64,000 nucleotides of DNA from Lysinibacillus fusiformis (GCF_003049525.1 NZ_PYWL01000002.1:372001-436000); one strand, 5' to 3'. Shown: positions 33,196 to 42,749, numbered from the stretch's first letter. Translations and numbers: made by a program. The notes: generated by a model not told the origin, from the sequence alone.

Positions 33196-35100
33196 ATGAA
33201 TTTTACTACGCTAGAGAAGTTACAATACCAAGAATTAAAAGATATCGTTAAATCCTATTGTGTAAGTGGATTGGGCAAACAGTTATTAGATAAATTAATG
33301 CCAAGCTCAAACTTAGCAGTTGTAAAAACTCGCTTGAATGAAACAACTGAGGCACGGGTAATCGTAGATGCGGAGGGTCATGTCCCATTTTTAGGCGTAT
33401 CCAATATTGAGCATATCATGACCAAACTGGCAAAAGGGATGATCTTGGACCCCAGTGAGCTCATCAGCATGTCAGACTTTTTACGAGGCTGTCGTAACAT
33501 TAAAAAATTCATGTTGGATAAGGAATTTTTTGCGCCAGTTCTTTCATCTTACGCGAATTCGATGGCTGAATTTAAAAGTGTGGAAGAAGAAATTAATTTT
33601 GCTATAAAAGCTAATCGCGTTGATTCAGCTGCTAGTCGAGAATTGAAGCGGATTCGTCATCATATCGAAACGACAGAGGAAAAAATAAAAGACCGCTTAA
33701 CAAAATTCTTGAACAACAGTGCCAATAAAACGTATATACAAGAGTTCTTTATTAGTCAAAAGGATGAACGCTATACGATTCCAATTAAGGCTTCCTATAA
33801 AAACCATGTACAAGGTACGATAGTGGAAATCTCCTCAAAGGGTGCAACTGTTTTTATGGAGCCAAGTGTGGTCGCTAAATTAAATGGAGAATTAGCTACT
33901 TTAAAGGCTGAAGAGGCGGTGGAGGAGTATCAGATTTTAGCATCTTTATCGGGGCTTTTAATGGATCATCTTCACGCCCTCCATATTAATATGGAGTTGA
34001 TTAGCCAATATGATATGGTTTTTGCTAAAGCAAAATTTAGTAAACAAATTGGCGGTATGGAGCCACGCCTCAATGATTATGGCTTCATCCAAGTAATCAA
34101 TGGTAGACATCCTTTATTATCAGGGAATGCTGTGCCACTTCAATTTACGATTGGAAAAGATTATAGGAGTCTAATTATTACTGGACCAAACGCAGGCGGG
34201 AAAACGGTCGTGTTGAAAACAATTGGCTTATTAACATTGGCGACAATGTCCGGCTTTCATATCGTGGCAGATGAGGGCACTGAATTGGCTATATTCGATC
34301 ATATCTTTGTCGATATAGGTGACAATCAAAGTATGGAAAATGCGCTAAGTACGTTTTCATCACATATGAAAAATCTCTCCGACATTATGAGAGCATCCAA
34401 TAACCATACACTATTATTATTTGATGAGATCGGCAGTGGTACTGAGCCGAATGAAGGTGCGGCACTGGCTATTGCGATTTTGGAAGAGTTCTATCAAATG
34501 GGCTGTATGACAGTAGCGACAACACATTACGGAGAAATTAAACGATTTTCAGAGATGCATCCAGACTTTATGAATGCGGCTATGCGATTTAATAGTGAAA
34601 CATTAGAGCCTTTGTATCAGTTGATGATTGGCACGTCTGGAGAGAGTAATGCTCTTTGGATTTCTAAAAAAATGAATGTCCGTGCAGAGGTTTTGCAACG
34701 AGCACAGGATTATATGAATAATAAGGATTATCAGCTGACTCGGGTGCAGGATAGTAAAATTCGTAAGCCGAAAGTAGAGAAAGCTGGCAGGGCAGCAATC
34801 GTTAAATTTGCCAAAGGGGACCGTGTGAAATTATTGGATCATGATGATGTCGGGCTTGTTTATCAAGAGATGAATCAGTTCTATAATGTCACTGTGTACT
34901 ATAAGGGTCAAATGCTAGAGGTTCATGTGAAACGACTTGCATTAGAGCTACCGGCAACCGAATTATACCCTGAAGGCTATGATCTTGAGACCTTATTTGT
35001 CGACTATCAAGAACGTAAGCTTCAGCATGATATTGAGCGGGGGTCCAAAAAAGCATTACGCAAAATTCATAAGCAAATAAAAGAAGATCAGCAAAAGTAA
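33196..35100 (+). CDS. MutS2-like ATPase lacking the Smr nuclease domain
   Basis: A 634-residue DNA-binding ATPase of the MutS superfamily. The N-terminal core reads TTLEKLQYQELKDIVKSYC; middle blocks are RFTIPIKASYKN-like (YTIPIKASYKNHVQGTIV) and SSKGATVFMEPSVV. Walker A is GPNAGGKT at residues 330-337, followed by Walker B LLLFDEIGSGTEPNEG with Asp at about 410 and the STHYGE-like VATTHYGEIK. This is the MutS2 branch. Bona fide MutS2 is about 785 residues with a C-terminal Smr domain; here the protein ends after a KOW/coiled region and a basic tail (KKALRKIHKQIKEDQQK) with no Smr. It is therefore a shortened paralogue. Start ATG 33196 has GAGGAG nine bases before it. Confidence 0.88.
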   Translation: MNFTTLEKLQYQELKDIVKSYCVSGLGKQLLDKLMPSSNLAVVKTRLNETTEARVIVDAEGHVPFLGVSNIEHIMTKLAKGMILDPSELISMSDFLRGCRNIKKFMLDKEFFAPVLSSYANSMAEFKSVEEEINFAIKANRVDSAASRELKRIRHHIETTEEKIKDRLTKFLNNSANKTYIQEFFISQKDERYTIPIKASYKNHVQGTIVEISSKGATVFMEPSVVAKLNGELATLKAEEAVEEYQILASLSGLLMDHLHALHINMELISQYDMVFAKAKFSKQIGGMEPRLNDYGFIQVINGRHPLLSGNAVPLQFTIGKDYRSLIITGPNAGGKTVVLKTIGLLTLATMSGFHIVADEGTELAIFDHIFVDIGDNQSMENALSTFSSHMKNLSDIMRASNNHTLLLFDEIGSGTEPNEGAALAIAILEEFYQMGCMTVATTHYGEIKRFSEMHPDFMNAAMRFNSETLEPLYQLMIGTSGESNALWISKKMNVRAEVLQRAQDYMNNKDYQLTRVQDSKIRKPKVEKAGRAAIVKFAKGDRVKLLDHDDVGLVYQEMNQFYNVTVYYKGQMLEVHVKRLALELPATELYPEGYDLETLFVDYQERKLQHDIERGSKKALRKIHKQIKEDQQK

Positions 35101-35104
35101 AAAC

Positions 35105-35136
35105 AAGGGATTGCACGAAGCGGTGCAATCCCTTTC
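35105..35136. terminator. Bidirectional rho-independent terminator
   Basis: A perfect 12-bp stem AAGGGATTGCAC/GTGCAATCCCTT between the convergent MutS2-like and XRE regulator genes. Confidence 0.85.
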
Positions 35137-35139
35137 ATA

Positions 35140-36390
35140 TTAAGAAGTAGAATCAATTTGTGCCTTAATCGTCATATAGACTTCTTCGATTTTGCGTTTA
35201 TAAGGTAAGTCAACTAAATCTAGTGAATCGTTGTATGCCATTTTTGCGATGTCATAGGCGGTTGTCAGTTCCCCAAAATGTGCATAGCAAAGGGCCTTAT
35301 AGGAAAAGCATTCATTTAAACCTAAAATATCATATGGATGGCTGATAAAATTAGGTGCTTTTTGAAAATGCTCAAATACAGCCCTAGCCTCCTCATAACG
35401 ACCGAGTAAATATAAGGACTTTCCTTTTTCCGCATAATAATAGTTTGAATCCAAAATTTCTAAATCCTCATGCTTGAGCTCATTAAAGCTCTCAATTTCT
35501 ATTAACGCCTGCTCATAATTAAACATGTAATTATTATAATAATGTGCCCGTAAAATATAGATGAAAGCATCTACTAGTGCGCGTTCGGCAAATGCCCGAT
35601 ATTGCTCCAGCTTCATAAACATATGCTCAGCTTGTTCAAAGTCATGGTCAATCATCGCGCAATAAGCACCGATACGATACATATCATCGATTTGATAAAA
35701 CAGTTGGTTTTTATGAGCATTCGTAATGGTTTCGTTTATTAATTTTTTCCCTTCTTCATGTTCTCCGATGGCAAGCTGTAAAATGCTTGTATAATAAGCC
35801 ATTAATAAAGCATCACGAGAATCAAACTGATAATCCTCTTGTTCAATCATTTCTTGCGCCTGTAAAATACAGGCATAGGCCAAGTCATATTGACGTTTTT
35901 CCGCCAATACGTTCATTTGCAGGATGAAAGTTTTGAACCAATGGCTAAGTAAATTAATTTCCTTAAAGATAGTGCGGGCTTGCAGGAGGGATGTTTCCCA
36001 TGAAGCTAATCCTACTTCATACTGCGTGACAGCATATATATACAATAAACGGCCTGCTTCGTAGCTGTCAGGAAGGCCCTCTACTGATGGTTTTATCAAA
36101 TCAACAATTTCTTGATGACGAACTATATCTCCCCATTTTACCTCTGCAAATAAAATTTCGACCTGCTCTAAAAGTGAACGAATGGATGAAGGTGTTACTT
36201 CTTCGAGTAATTCACTAGCCTTGACACCTAACCGTTCAGCAATATAGTCAAGGCTTTCCATAGAGGGCTTGGCCTTTTCATTTTCTATTTGACTCAGCAT
36301 TCCTTTTGTTAGACGATCACCGGCAAGCGCCTCTAATGTTAATTTTTTTTCTTTCCTTAATTTACGAATTCGTGCACCTAGAGAGTTCAC
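35140..36390 (-). CDS. XRE-family regulator with TPR repeats
   Basis: A 416-residue protein. The N-terminal Cro/C1-type HTH (about 1-60) reads GARIRKLRKEKKLTLEALAG, then LTKGMLSQIENEKAKPSMESLDYIAERLGV. About 340 residues of helical TPR-like repeats follow, including ANYYYAEKGKSLYLLGRYEEA-type units near residue 320. This is the plan of RRNPP-like peptide-sensing regulators, though no cognate signal peptide gene was found beside it. It is divergent from an MFS transporter. Two identical-arm 17-bp palindromes lie in the intergenic region, which strongly suggests autoregulation and control of the MFS gene. Confidence 0.88.
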   Translation of the reverse strand: MNSLGARIRKLRKEKKLTLEALAGDRLTKGMLSQIENEKAKPSMESLDYIAERLGVKASELLEEVTPSSIRSLLEQVEILFAEVKWGDIVRHQEIVDLIKPSVEGLPDSYEAGRLLYIYAVTQYEVGLASWETSLLQARTIFKEINLLSHWFKTFILQMNVLAEKRQYDLAYACILQAQEMIEQEDYQFDSRDALLMAYYTSILQLAIGEHEEGKKLINETITNAHKNQLFYQIDDMYRIGAYCAMIDHDFEQAEHMFMKLEQYRAFAERALVDAFIYILRAHYYNNYMFNYEQALIEIESFNELKHEDLEILDSNYYYAEKGKSLYLLGRYEEARAVFEHFQKAPNFISHPYDILGLNECFSYKALCYAHFGELTTAYDIAKMAYNDSLDLVDLPYKRKIEEVYMTIKAQIDSTS

Positions 36391-36406
36391 TGCCTCGCCT
36401 CCTTTT

Positions 36407-36423
36407 GTTTAATTATATTAAAC
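36407..36423. promoter_or_regulatory. Operator palindrome 1 between XRE regulator and MFS gene
   Basis: A perfect 17-bp inverted repeat GTTTAAT-TAT-ATTAAAC, 16 bp before the regulator's start codon on its strand. Confidence 0.75.
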
Positions 36424-36453
36424 TTTTTCTTGCATGAAAAGGGGGAGCTGTGG

Positions 36454-36478
36454 TATATTTTGTTTAATAAAATTAAAC
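36454..36478 (+). promoter_or_regulatory. MFS promoter -10 region with operator palindrome 2
   Basis: A second perfect repeat GTTTAAT-AAA-ATTAAAC (36462-36478) has the same arms as palindrome 1; centres are 55 bp apart. It lies directly after a candidate -10 TATATT (36454-36459), which has TTGCAT (36430-36435) 18 bp upstream. Binding there would cover the transcription start of the MFS gene. Confidence 0.7.
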
Positions 36479-36513
36479 TTTTTAATTTAGTTAAAAAATG
36501 GAGGGGTTTTAAG

Positions 36514-37809
36514 ATGAATGAAGCGGAAAAATTAAAAAAAGCGACCTATCATTTATGGACATTTACAGCGAGTAAAATGATTGCCATGCTAGGGGCAAAT
36601 GTCATGGCGTTTGGTTTTAGCTTGTATATATTAGCCATGACAGGGTCTGCCATGAGCTTTGCGACCAATATGATTTGTTCTGTGTTACCTCGTGCTCTCG
36701 TAGCACCATTGGCTGGTTATGTAGCGGATAATTTTTCAAAAAAACGAACAATTTTATTAGCGCAGGCAGGGACCATTTTGACCGTAGGGGGATTACTGAT
36801 TTATACAGAAACGGTAGGGATGTCTGTTTATGCTATTTACATAGCTACTGTTTTTAATACGATATGTTCAGCATTTTCAGGGGTTACGTTTTCATCTGCA
36901 ATTGCTACACTTGTTAATCCAGAACGTTTACAGCGCGCGATGTCATTTAATCAATTATCGATGTCCGTGGCTGCCATTGGGGGACCCGTCATTGGTGGTA
37001 TGATGTATGGATTTTTCAATATTGACGTATTTTTAATGGTAAATATCGGAGCGTATATCATAGCGTTTTGCTTAGAGGCAACAATGGATTTTAAACTCTA
37101 TAGTACAAGAGGAGAAGATGTAAAGAAGGAAAAAGTATGGGAAGGGCTTAAAGGCGGCTTCTATTATATAAAACAGCGTAAGGTCATAAAAACAATCATG
37201 TGGGTGGCATTATGGATTAATCTATTCTTTTCCGCTATCGCTGTTGGCGGAACATTTATTATCATTGAATTGCTAAAAGTAGAATCAACGCATTTTGGTT
37301 TTATTCAGGCATCAGGTGCAGCGGGTATGCTTATCGCTTCCCTTTATTTTGCGACAAGACCAGAAGTCAAAGCGCCATTACGTTTCTCAAAAATAAGCTT
37401 ATTGCTGTTGGCAGGTAGTCTTGCCTTAGCCGTCATTCCATTAGTCACGAATTTTTCCTATATCGCAATTGTTAGTTTTTATTTAATCATTTACTTTATT
37501 TTCGCCATTTTCGAAATGGGTATTAATATGCCAATAGGGGTCTATATGCAAAAAAACATCTCGGAAGAATTCCGTGGACGCGTTTTCGGACTGATGGAAA
37601 CAATGGCAATGTCCATGATGCCTATTGGTATGGTTGTGTATGGAGTATTATACGATGCTATACCAGCCATGATCATATTGCCTGTTACAAGCGTCATTAT
37701 CATTATCATTTCACTTGTGATGCTACGTACTTCTATCTTAAAAGAAGCACATCCGGAGTATTATGAAAAAGAAGTCATCACAAAAAGTGTGCCTCATTCA
37801 ACAACATAA
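36514..37809 (+). CDS. MFS transporter, probable drug efflux
   Basis: A 431-residue membrane protein with 12 predicted helices. The MFS_3/enterobactin-exporter-like pattern is visible: MAFGFSLYILAMTGSAMSFA, then PLAGYVADNFSKKRTILLAQ (the loop 2-3 motif GxxxDxxxxRR variant) and later EFRGRVFGLMETMAMSMMPIG. The frame is open from 36430, but GGAGGGG at 36500-36506 serves the ATG at 36514. The divergent XRE-TPR regulator and the palindromes flanking its promoter indicate dedicated control. Substrate unknown. Confidence 0.9.
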   Translation: MNEAEKLKKATYHLWTFTASKMIAMLGANVMAFGFSLYILAMTGSAMSFATNMICSVLPRALVAPLAGYVADNFSKKRTILLAQAGTILTVGGLLIYTETVGMSVYAIYIATVFNTICSAFSGVTFSSAIATLVNPERLQRAMSFNQLSMSVAAIGGPVIGGMMYGFFNIDVFLMVNIGAYIIAFCLEATMDFKLYSTRGEDVKKEKVWEGLKGGFYYIKQRKVIKTIMWVALWINLFFSAIAVGGTFIIIELLKVESTHFGFIQASGAAGMLIASLYFATRPEVKAPLRFSKISLLLLAGSLALAVIPLVTNFSYIAIVSFYLIIYFIFAIFEMGINMPIGVYMQKNISEEFRGRVFGLMETMAMSMMPIGMVVYGVLYDAIPAMIILPVTSVIIIIISLVMLRTSILKEAHPEYYEKEVITKSVPHSTT

Positions 37810-37831
37810 TTGCATGCTTATGACTGTAGAC

Positions 37832-37863
37832 AAAAGCTATCGTGACGTCACGATAGCTTTTGC
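37832..37863. terminator. Near-loopless palindrome, probable terminator
   Basis: AAAAGCTATCGTGAC is followed immediately by GTCACGATAGCTTTT, a perfect 30-bp palindrome with no spacer. It lies after the MFS stop. As RNA the four central bases would have to form the loop. Confidence 0.7.
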
Positions 37864-37935
37864 TGTTTTCTTTTTATAAGAGTACTGCAACCGCCAGAAG
37901 TAGCAGATCTCAACAGCTTTCCTGTTTTTATGAGC

Positions 37936-38652
37936 TTAGCGATCCTCGATGACGATATAGGTGGCTTGAACGGGGCCATGTACACCAACAATTAGGATCA
38001 TTTCGATATCTGCCGAGTTACTAGGACCTGTAATAAAGTTAATACAAGAAGGAATTTTTTCTCCATTTTTGATTTTTTCACGAATCCACTGTGCTGCTTG
38101 TGTCATACGTGGAACCATTGTACTTTTCGGGATCAAAATAATTGATTGTTTAGGTAAGAAGCTAATACTTCTTCCTTGATCTTTACTGCTAAAAAGGATA
38201 GCCGTCCCTGACTCAGCTAGCGTCATTTCGCTAATGGTCAAACCGATATTTGCTTTTTCAGCCTGTTGAATATTTTCCTCTGGTTGCTGTGAATTCCATT
38301 CATAATATTGAATATTAGACTGTGGCCATTTTTCTGTCATTAATTTAGATAGTCCGTAATCTTGAAATCGTTCATCCTTAGAAGTAATGACGGATTGTCC
38401 GCCATAATGGTCCACCACAGATTGTAGATCTTGAGAAAGCTTCGCACAATTAGAAATCACGATATTCGTATGAATATTGGCGCATTGTTTCGTGAAAATC
38501 TCTAGTAATTCGTCTCTTGTGGCATCTTTTAATGTACGGTTTTGAGGTTGATGCTGCCAAGTGGGGCGGGGGAGCGTTGTAATAGGTGAACGCCCTAACT
38601 GCTGTGCAATGTTTGCTAAAAAATTCTCTCGATGCTGAATGGTACCAGTCAT
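37936..38652 (-). CDS. lutC: L-lactate utilisation protein LutC
   Basis: A 238-residue LUD-domain protein, third component of the LutABC system that oxidises L-lactate to pyruvate. The LUD core includes [20 protein letters not shown] and [20 protein letters not shown], then [22 protein letters not shown], which are the usual blocks. The start overlaps the lutB stop by four bases, indicating coupling. The length matches B. subtilis LutC closely, as far as I recall. Confidence 0.96.
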   Translation of the reverse strand: MTGTIQHRENFLANIAQQLGRSPITTLPRPTWQHQPQNRTLKDATRDELLEIFTKQCANIHTNIVISNCAKLSQDLQSVVDHYGGQSVITSKDERFQDYGLSKLMTEKWPQSNIQYYEWNSQQPEENIQQAEKANIGLTISEMTLAESGTAILFSSKDQGRSISFLPKQSIILIPKSTMVPRMTQAAQWIREKIKNGEKIPSCINFITGPSNSADIEMILIVGVHGPVQATYIVIEDR

Positions 38653-40079
38653 GATTCCTCATCTCCTTTTGTTCGATGCTTCATCCAATCTCGGAAACTG
38701 TTTTTATTCGGTGCAGGGAAATCCCGTGCTTCAGTCCATGCTTTTAAAGGACCTAGCCCTTTAGTAATCGTATGGTCTTTCGTAAATGGAGACATTGCAG
38801 GAGCGGCCATTTTTGTAGCCATTTTATACAAAGTAGGGGAAGAAGCCCCTAAGCCAAATGCCTTCATTAATAGCTTTTCGGAAACGGGTGCTTTGCCTTC
38901 ATTTTCAACAATGACCTGACGATGTCTATGAATAAGCTGATGTAAAGGAATTTTTACAGGGCAAGCATCCGTACAGGCACCACATAGCGTTGAAGCATAG
39001 GGGAGCTCTTTAAAATCATCATAGCCTCCTAATAACGGAGAGAGCACCACACCAACAGGGCCCGAATAGATAGAGCCATACGTATGCCCACCGACATGAC
39101 GATAAACAGGGCAAGCGTTGACACAGGCGGCACAGCGAATGCATTGTAAGATAGGCTGAAATTCGCCACCAAGTATGGCAGAGCGACCATTATCCACTAT
39201 GACTAAATGGAATTCCTCAGGTCCATCTGAATCACCCTCTTCTTTAATTCCTGTAAGCGTAGTAATATAGCTTGTTAGCTTTTGACCTACAGCACTACGT
39301 GTTAATAAGCTAACAAGAACTTCCATTTCTTCAAAGGTAGGAACAATTCTTTCCATTCCCATAACAGTGACTTGAGTTTTTGGTAGAGCCGTAACTAAAT
39401 CAGCATTACCTTCATTGGTGACTAGAGTAATCGATCCACTTTCAGCAATGGCAAAATTACAGCCTGTTATACCGATATCAGCAGTTAAATATTCATCGCG
39501 TAGTTTATCACGCACATAAAGAGCAAGCTCCTCCGGCTTTTCCGATTGAGCGTAACCTTGTTTTTCTTTAAACACATCTCGAATTTGCTCTTTGTTTTTA
39601 TGCAGAGCAGGAGCCACAATATGGGATGGAGGCTCGTGATCTGCAACCTGCAAAATGTATTCACCTAAGTCCGTTTCTATCACTTCACAGCCTAGTTCCT
39701 CTAAAGCAGCATTAAGGTTAATTTCCTCGGTTACCATCGATTTTGACTTAACAATTTTAGCGGCATTTTTCTTTTTCGCAATACCTTGAATATAGGCTGT
39801 CGCTTCTTGAGCAGTTTGAGCAAAGAAAACATGGCCACCTCTTTTGGCAAAATTTTCACTTAATTGGTGTAGATAATAATCTAGGTTTTCTAAAACATGT
39901 TTACGTATTTCCTCTCCATGTGAACGCCATTCTTCCCAATCTCCAAGTTCTAGAGTTTGCTGTAGACGACGAGTTTGAAAGCGGTCCTGAGCATTAGAAA
40001 CAGCACTCCGCATAAATGGATTGTCAAGCTCTTTTGTGACACGGTCCGAAAAGCGATCATTACTAGTTTTCATGGCCAT
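38649..40079 (-). CDS. lutB: L-lactate utilisation iron-sulfur protein LutB
   Basis: A 476-residue protein with an N-terminal LUD-like domain (about 60-300) and a ferredoxin-like region with two 4Fe-4S motifs ([19 protein letters not shown] and [14 protein letters not shown]). The central blocks [20 protein letters not shown] and [10 protein letters not shown] are diagnostic. It passes electrons from L-lactate oxidation toward the respiratory chain with LutA and LutC. It sits 15 bp after lutA and overlaps lutC by four bases. The RBS is GAGGGGG eight bases before the ATG. Confidence 0.97.
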   Translation of the reverse strand: MAMKTSNDRFSDRVTKELDNPFMRSAVSNAQDRFQTRRLQQTLELGDWEEWRSHGEEIRKHVLENLDYYLHQLSENFAKRGGHVFFAQTAQEATAYIQGIAKKKNAAKIVKSKSMVTEEINLNAALEELGCEVIETDLGEYILQVADHEPPSHIVAPALHKNKEQIRDVFKEKQGYAQSEKPEELALYVRDKLRDEYLTADIGITGCNFAIAESGSITLVTNEGNADLVTALPKTQVTVMGMERIVPTFEEMEVLVSLLTRSAVGQKLTSYITTLTGIKEEGDSDGPEEFHLVIVDNGRSAILGGEFQPILQCIRCAACVNACPVYRHVGGHTYGSIYSGPVGVVLSPLLGGYDDFKELPYASTLCGACTDACPVKIPLHQLIHRHRQVIVENEGKAPVSEKLLMKAFGLGASSPTLYKMATKMAAPAMSPFTKDHTITKGLGPLKAWTEARDFPAPNKNSFRDWMKHRTKGDEES

Positions 40080-40094
40080 TAATGTTTCCCCCTC

Positions 40095-40811
40095 TTATCG
40101 ACAATTTAAAACCTCTGCAATATGCATCACTTTAATCGGTTTACCTTGGCGATGAATACGACCACCAATATTGATTAAACAGCCAGCATCTGCTCCAATT
40201 AAATAGTCCGCCCCTGTCTCCTCTACATGGTGGACCTTTTCATGAACCATTTCGCTAGAAATATTGCCCATTTTGACAGAGAATGTGCCACCAAACCCGC
40301 AGCACCTATCTTTTCCGTGAAGCTCCACATACTGTAAACCATCGACGTTTTGTAATAACTTCAATGGAGCCTCAGTCACACCGAGGAGGCGAGTCATATG
40401 GCAGGAAGTATGGTAAGTAGCTTTGCCCTCTAAATGTGCTCCAACATCCTCTATCTTTAATACGTTGACAATAAATTCAGTAAACTCATATGTTTTGGCT
40501 GCCAATGCCTTTGCTTTTGATTCCCATAGAGGATCCCCCTTAAAAACCTCTGGATATTCCTTAAACATATAAGCACAAGAACCAGAGGGGGAGACGACGT
40601 ATTCGGCATGCTCGAAGGCACCGATCATTCTTTTCATCGCATTTTTTGATTCTTTCACATAGCCACTGTTATAAGCGGGCTGTCCACAGCATATTTGTTC
40701 CTCAGGAAAATCAATTTCACAGCCAAGTCTTTCTAATACTTCCACTACGGCTTTCCCTACATCTCCCTGAAACAAATCCACTAGGCAAGTAGCAAAGAGA
40801 GTTACTTTCAT
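40095..40811 (-). CDS. lutA: L-lactate utilisation protein LutA
   Basis: A 238-residue protein made of two cysteine-rich CCG domains, as in the glycolate oxidase GlpC/GlcF type. These are [15 protein letters not shown] near residue 40 and [16 protein letters not shown] near 170, with additional Cys in TCLVDLF and [11 protein letters not shown]. It works in the LutABC complex for growth on lactate and in biofilms. The ATG at 40811 is preferred over one at 40817 since AGGAG is at the better distance. A LutR operator-like palindrome lies 29 bp upstream. Confidence 0.97.
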   Translation of the reverse strand: MKVTLFATCLVDLFQGDVGKAVVEVLERLGCEIDFPEEQICCGQPAYNSGYVKESKNAMKRMIGAFEHAEYVVSPSGSCAYMFKEYPEVFKGDPLWESKAKALAAKTYEFTEFIVNVLKIEDVGAHLEGKATYHTSCHMTRLLGVTEAPLKLLQNVDGLQYVELHGKDRCCGFGGTFSVKMGNISSEMVHEKVHHVEETGADYLIGADAGCLINIGGRIHRQGKPIKVMHIAEVLNCR

Positions 40812-40839
40812 ATGCATCGCTCCTTTTTATAAACAACAG

Positions 40840-40852
40840 GTCATCAGATGAC
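40840..40852. promoter_or_regulatory. LutR operator-like palindrome upstream of lutA
   Basis: GTCATCAGATGAC is a perfect 13-bp palindrome. From memory, LutR of B. subtilis recognises TCATC-N1-GATGA, which it contains exactly. It lies between the lutR terminator and the lutA start. Confidence 0.75.
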
Positions 40853-40924
40853 TTATAGCTATATGAATCATACTACAAATTTTTCTAAGAAAGAAGATGT
40901 TTTGATAGAATTTTCAGAAAAAAT

Positions 40925-40955
40925 AAAACAACCTAGTCGAGAGCTAGGCTGTTTT
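40925..40955 (-). terminator. Rho-independent terminator after lutR
   Basis: On the minus strand AAAACAGCCTAG/CTAGGTTGTTTT forms a 12-bp stem, allowing one wobble pair, followed by a T-rich run. It separates lutR from lutA although both are on the same strand. Confidence 0.8.
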
Positions 40956-41685
40956 AAAGTGGATGAGAGTCGGTTGTTTCAAAATACTGCAATAGAACCT
41001 TTTCAACATTGCTTAAATGAAAGGTCATCGCCTGCTTAGCCAATTCTTCATTTTGCTGCTGAATAGCAAGGAAGATATTCATATGTTCCTCATATAGTTG
41101 CTCGCTTGTTGTTTTTTTAGAGTACAACCAAATGCGGCGTGTTTCTTTCATCGTATCAATCATCAGGCCAGAAATTTGATCTAGAATGGTAGCAAGTAGG
41201 GGATTTTGGGAGGCAGTCGCAATCGCCACATGAAATTGATAATCCACCTTTTCACCAAGTTCACCATCTCCATGGGCTTGCTTCATGTCCTCTAAAATTT
41301 GAACCATTGCTTGAATATCCTGTTCCGTACGGTTGATGGCTGCACTTGCGGCTGCTCCTACTTCAATGATCTTGCGCACCTCTAATAAACGGGCAATATC
41401 AAGTTTATTCGATAACATGGCTGTAGATAATGGAAAATCCAGTCTATTTGGAGGCACACTTTTGACAAAAGTCCCAGAGCCTTGTTTGATTTCAATCAAT
41501 CCCATTGCCTTTAAAGCAGACAGCGCCTCTCGCACAGCAGATCGGCTAACTTGTAATTGTTCAGCAAGCTGTTCCACCGAGTCCAGTCGGTCACCAGGCT
41601 TTAAAACACCCGCTCTTATTTTCTCATGCAAAATTTCGGACACTTCTTCATAGATTTTTTTAGGTTTAATTTTTCTTAATTCCAA
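40954..41685 (-). CDS. lutR: GntR/FadR-family regulator LutR
   Basis: A 243-residue regulator. The N-terminal winged HTH reads KIYEEVSEILHEKIRAGVLK and GDRLDSVEQLAEQLQVSRSA, with the wing IEIKQGSGTFVKS. The FCD ligand domain (about 90-225) carries the acidic and His residues typical of metal-assisted carboxylate binding (DYQFHVAIATASQN, LYEEHMNIF, MTFHLSNVE). The start is TTG at 41685 with AAAGAGGTG before it; the frame is open a little further upstream. Family knowledge: it represses lutABC and is relieved by L-lactate. The operator-like palindrome by lutA supports the assignment. Confidence 0.92.
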   Translation of the reverse strand: MELRKIKPKKIYEEVSEILHEKIRAGVLKPGDRLDSVEQLAEQLQVSRSAVREALSALKAMGLIEIKQGSGTFVKSVPPNRLDFPLSTAMLSNKLDIARLLEVRKIIEVGAAASAAINRTEQDIQAMVQILEDMKQAHGDGELGEKVDYQFHVAIATASQNPLLATILDQISGLMIDTMKETRRIWLYSKKTTSEQLYEEHMNIFLAIQQQNEELAKQAMTFHLSNVEKVLLQYFETTDSHPL

Positions 41686-42038
41686 GGAGCTACACCTCTT
41701 TTTTTCAATCAAATGCACGTTTGTTATGAATAGTATACATGAAGATTAGTGAATCACTCACTAATTAACCATATATGGTCTATAAAAAATGGGTGTAGAG
41801 CTGATTTAAATGAGATTTGCCAACCTATTTGATGTTGTAGAATAATGGCGAATTTTGTTGACAGAAAATCAACAGGGGCGCATAATGCAGAAGTAGCTTA
41901 TTAGGTGTTCTACATGTATGGGAAGGACTTTTCAGAAATCTCATCATTTTGCCATGAAACGTTCACAATCAGGAAGGGCGCAATTTATCATGTTTTTTGG
42001 TACGATGGATGCAGTAACTGTAAGGAGCGATCGAAAAT
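41686..42038. promoter_or_regulatory. 353-bp intergenic region with ccdA promoter candidate
   Basis: No ORF of note. TTGACA (41858-41863) is followed after 17 bp by CATAAT (41881-41886), oriented toward ccdA, giving a leader of about 145 nt. TTAGTGAATCACTCACTAA near 41747-41765 is an additional inverted repeat close to the lutR start and may be a regulatory site for lutR. Confidence 0.55.
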
Positions 42039-42749
42039 ATGGGATCAGATATTAACGTATTTTTAGCTTTTGGTGCAGGGTTTTTAAGTTTTATTTCACC
42101 ATGTACCCTCCCATTGTATCCAGCATTTTTATCGTACATAACTGGTATGACATTAGATGAGCTAAAATCAGAAAAAGGGATGCTACAAAAGCGTGCCATT
42201 TTCCACACACTATTCTTTTTACTAGGATTTTCAATTATTTTTATCATAATTGGACTAAGTGCCTCATATGCGGCAGAGTTTTTCCTGAACTATCAAACTT
42301 TACTACGTCAGGTTGGTGCCATTTTAATCGTAGTATTTGGTTTAATGATTGTAGGATTACTACAAATTGATTTCCTCATGAAGGATCGAAAGTTTCAATT
42401 TAAAAATCGACCATCTGGCTATTTGGGATCCGTTTTAATTGGTATTGCCTTTGCGGCAGGATGGACACCATGTACAGGACCAATTTTAGCTTCTATTATA
42501 ATGTTGGCTAGTACAAACCCAGGAGCGGGCTTTAGCTATATGTTCGCCTATTATTTAGGGTTCGCGATTCCATTCTTTGTGTTATCATTCTTTATTTCAC
42601 GTATGACATGGATTCGCACACACAGCCAAAAAATCGTGAAAATCGGTGGTTATATAATGATTGCCGTGGGTATTTTGTTATTCTTTGATGGATTAACGTA
42701 TATTACTCGTATATTACAGCCAATTTTCGGTGGATTTACAGGCTTTTAA
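42039..42749 (+). CDS. ccdA: Cytochrome c biogenesis protein CcdA
   Basis: A 236-residue membrane protein of the DsbD/CcdA family with six helices. The two redox Cys lie in FISPCTLPLYPAFLSY and FAAGWTPCTGPILASI. It carries electrons from cytoplasmic thioredoxin across the membrane to reduce apocytochrome c thiols, and in Bacillus it also serves spore cortex proteins. It is followed by genes for a CheY-like protein and a YneJ/CcdC membrane protein, the same order as in B. subtilis. RBS AAGGAG is 11 bases before the ATG. Confidence 0.95.
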   Translation: MGSDINVFLAFGAGFLSFISPCTLPLYPAFLSYITGMTLDELKSEKGMLQKRAIFHTLFFLLGFSIIFIIIGLSASYAAEFFLNYQTLLRQVGAILIVVFGLMIVGLLQIDFLMKDRKFQFKNRPSGYLGSVLIGIAFAAGWTPCTGPILASIIMLASTNPGAGFSYMFAYYLGFAIPFFVLSFFISRMTWIRTHSQKIVKIGGYIMIAVGILLFFDGLTYITRILQPIFGGFTGF

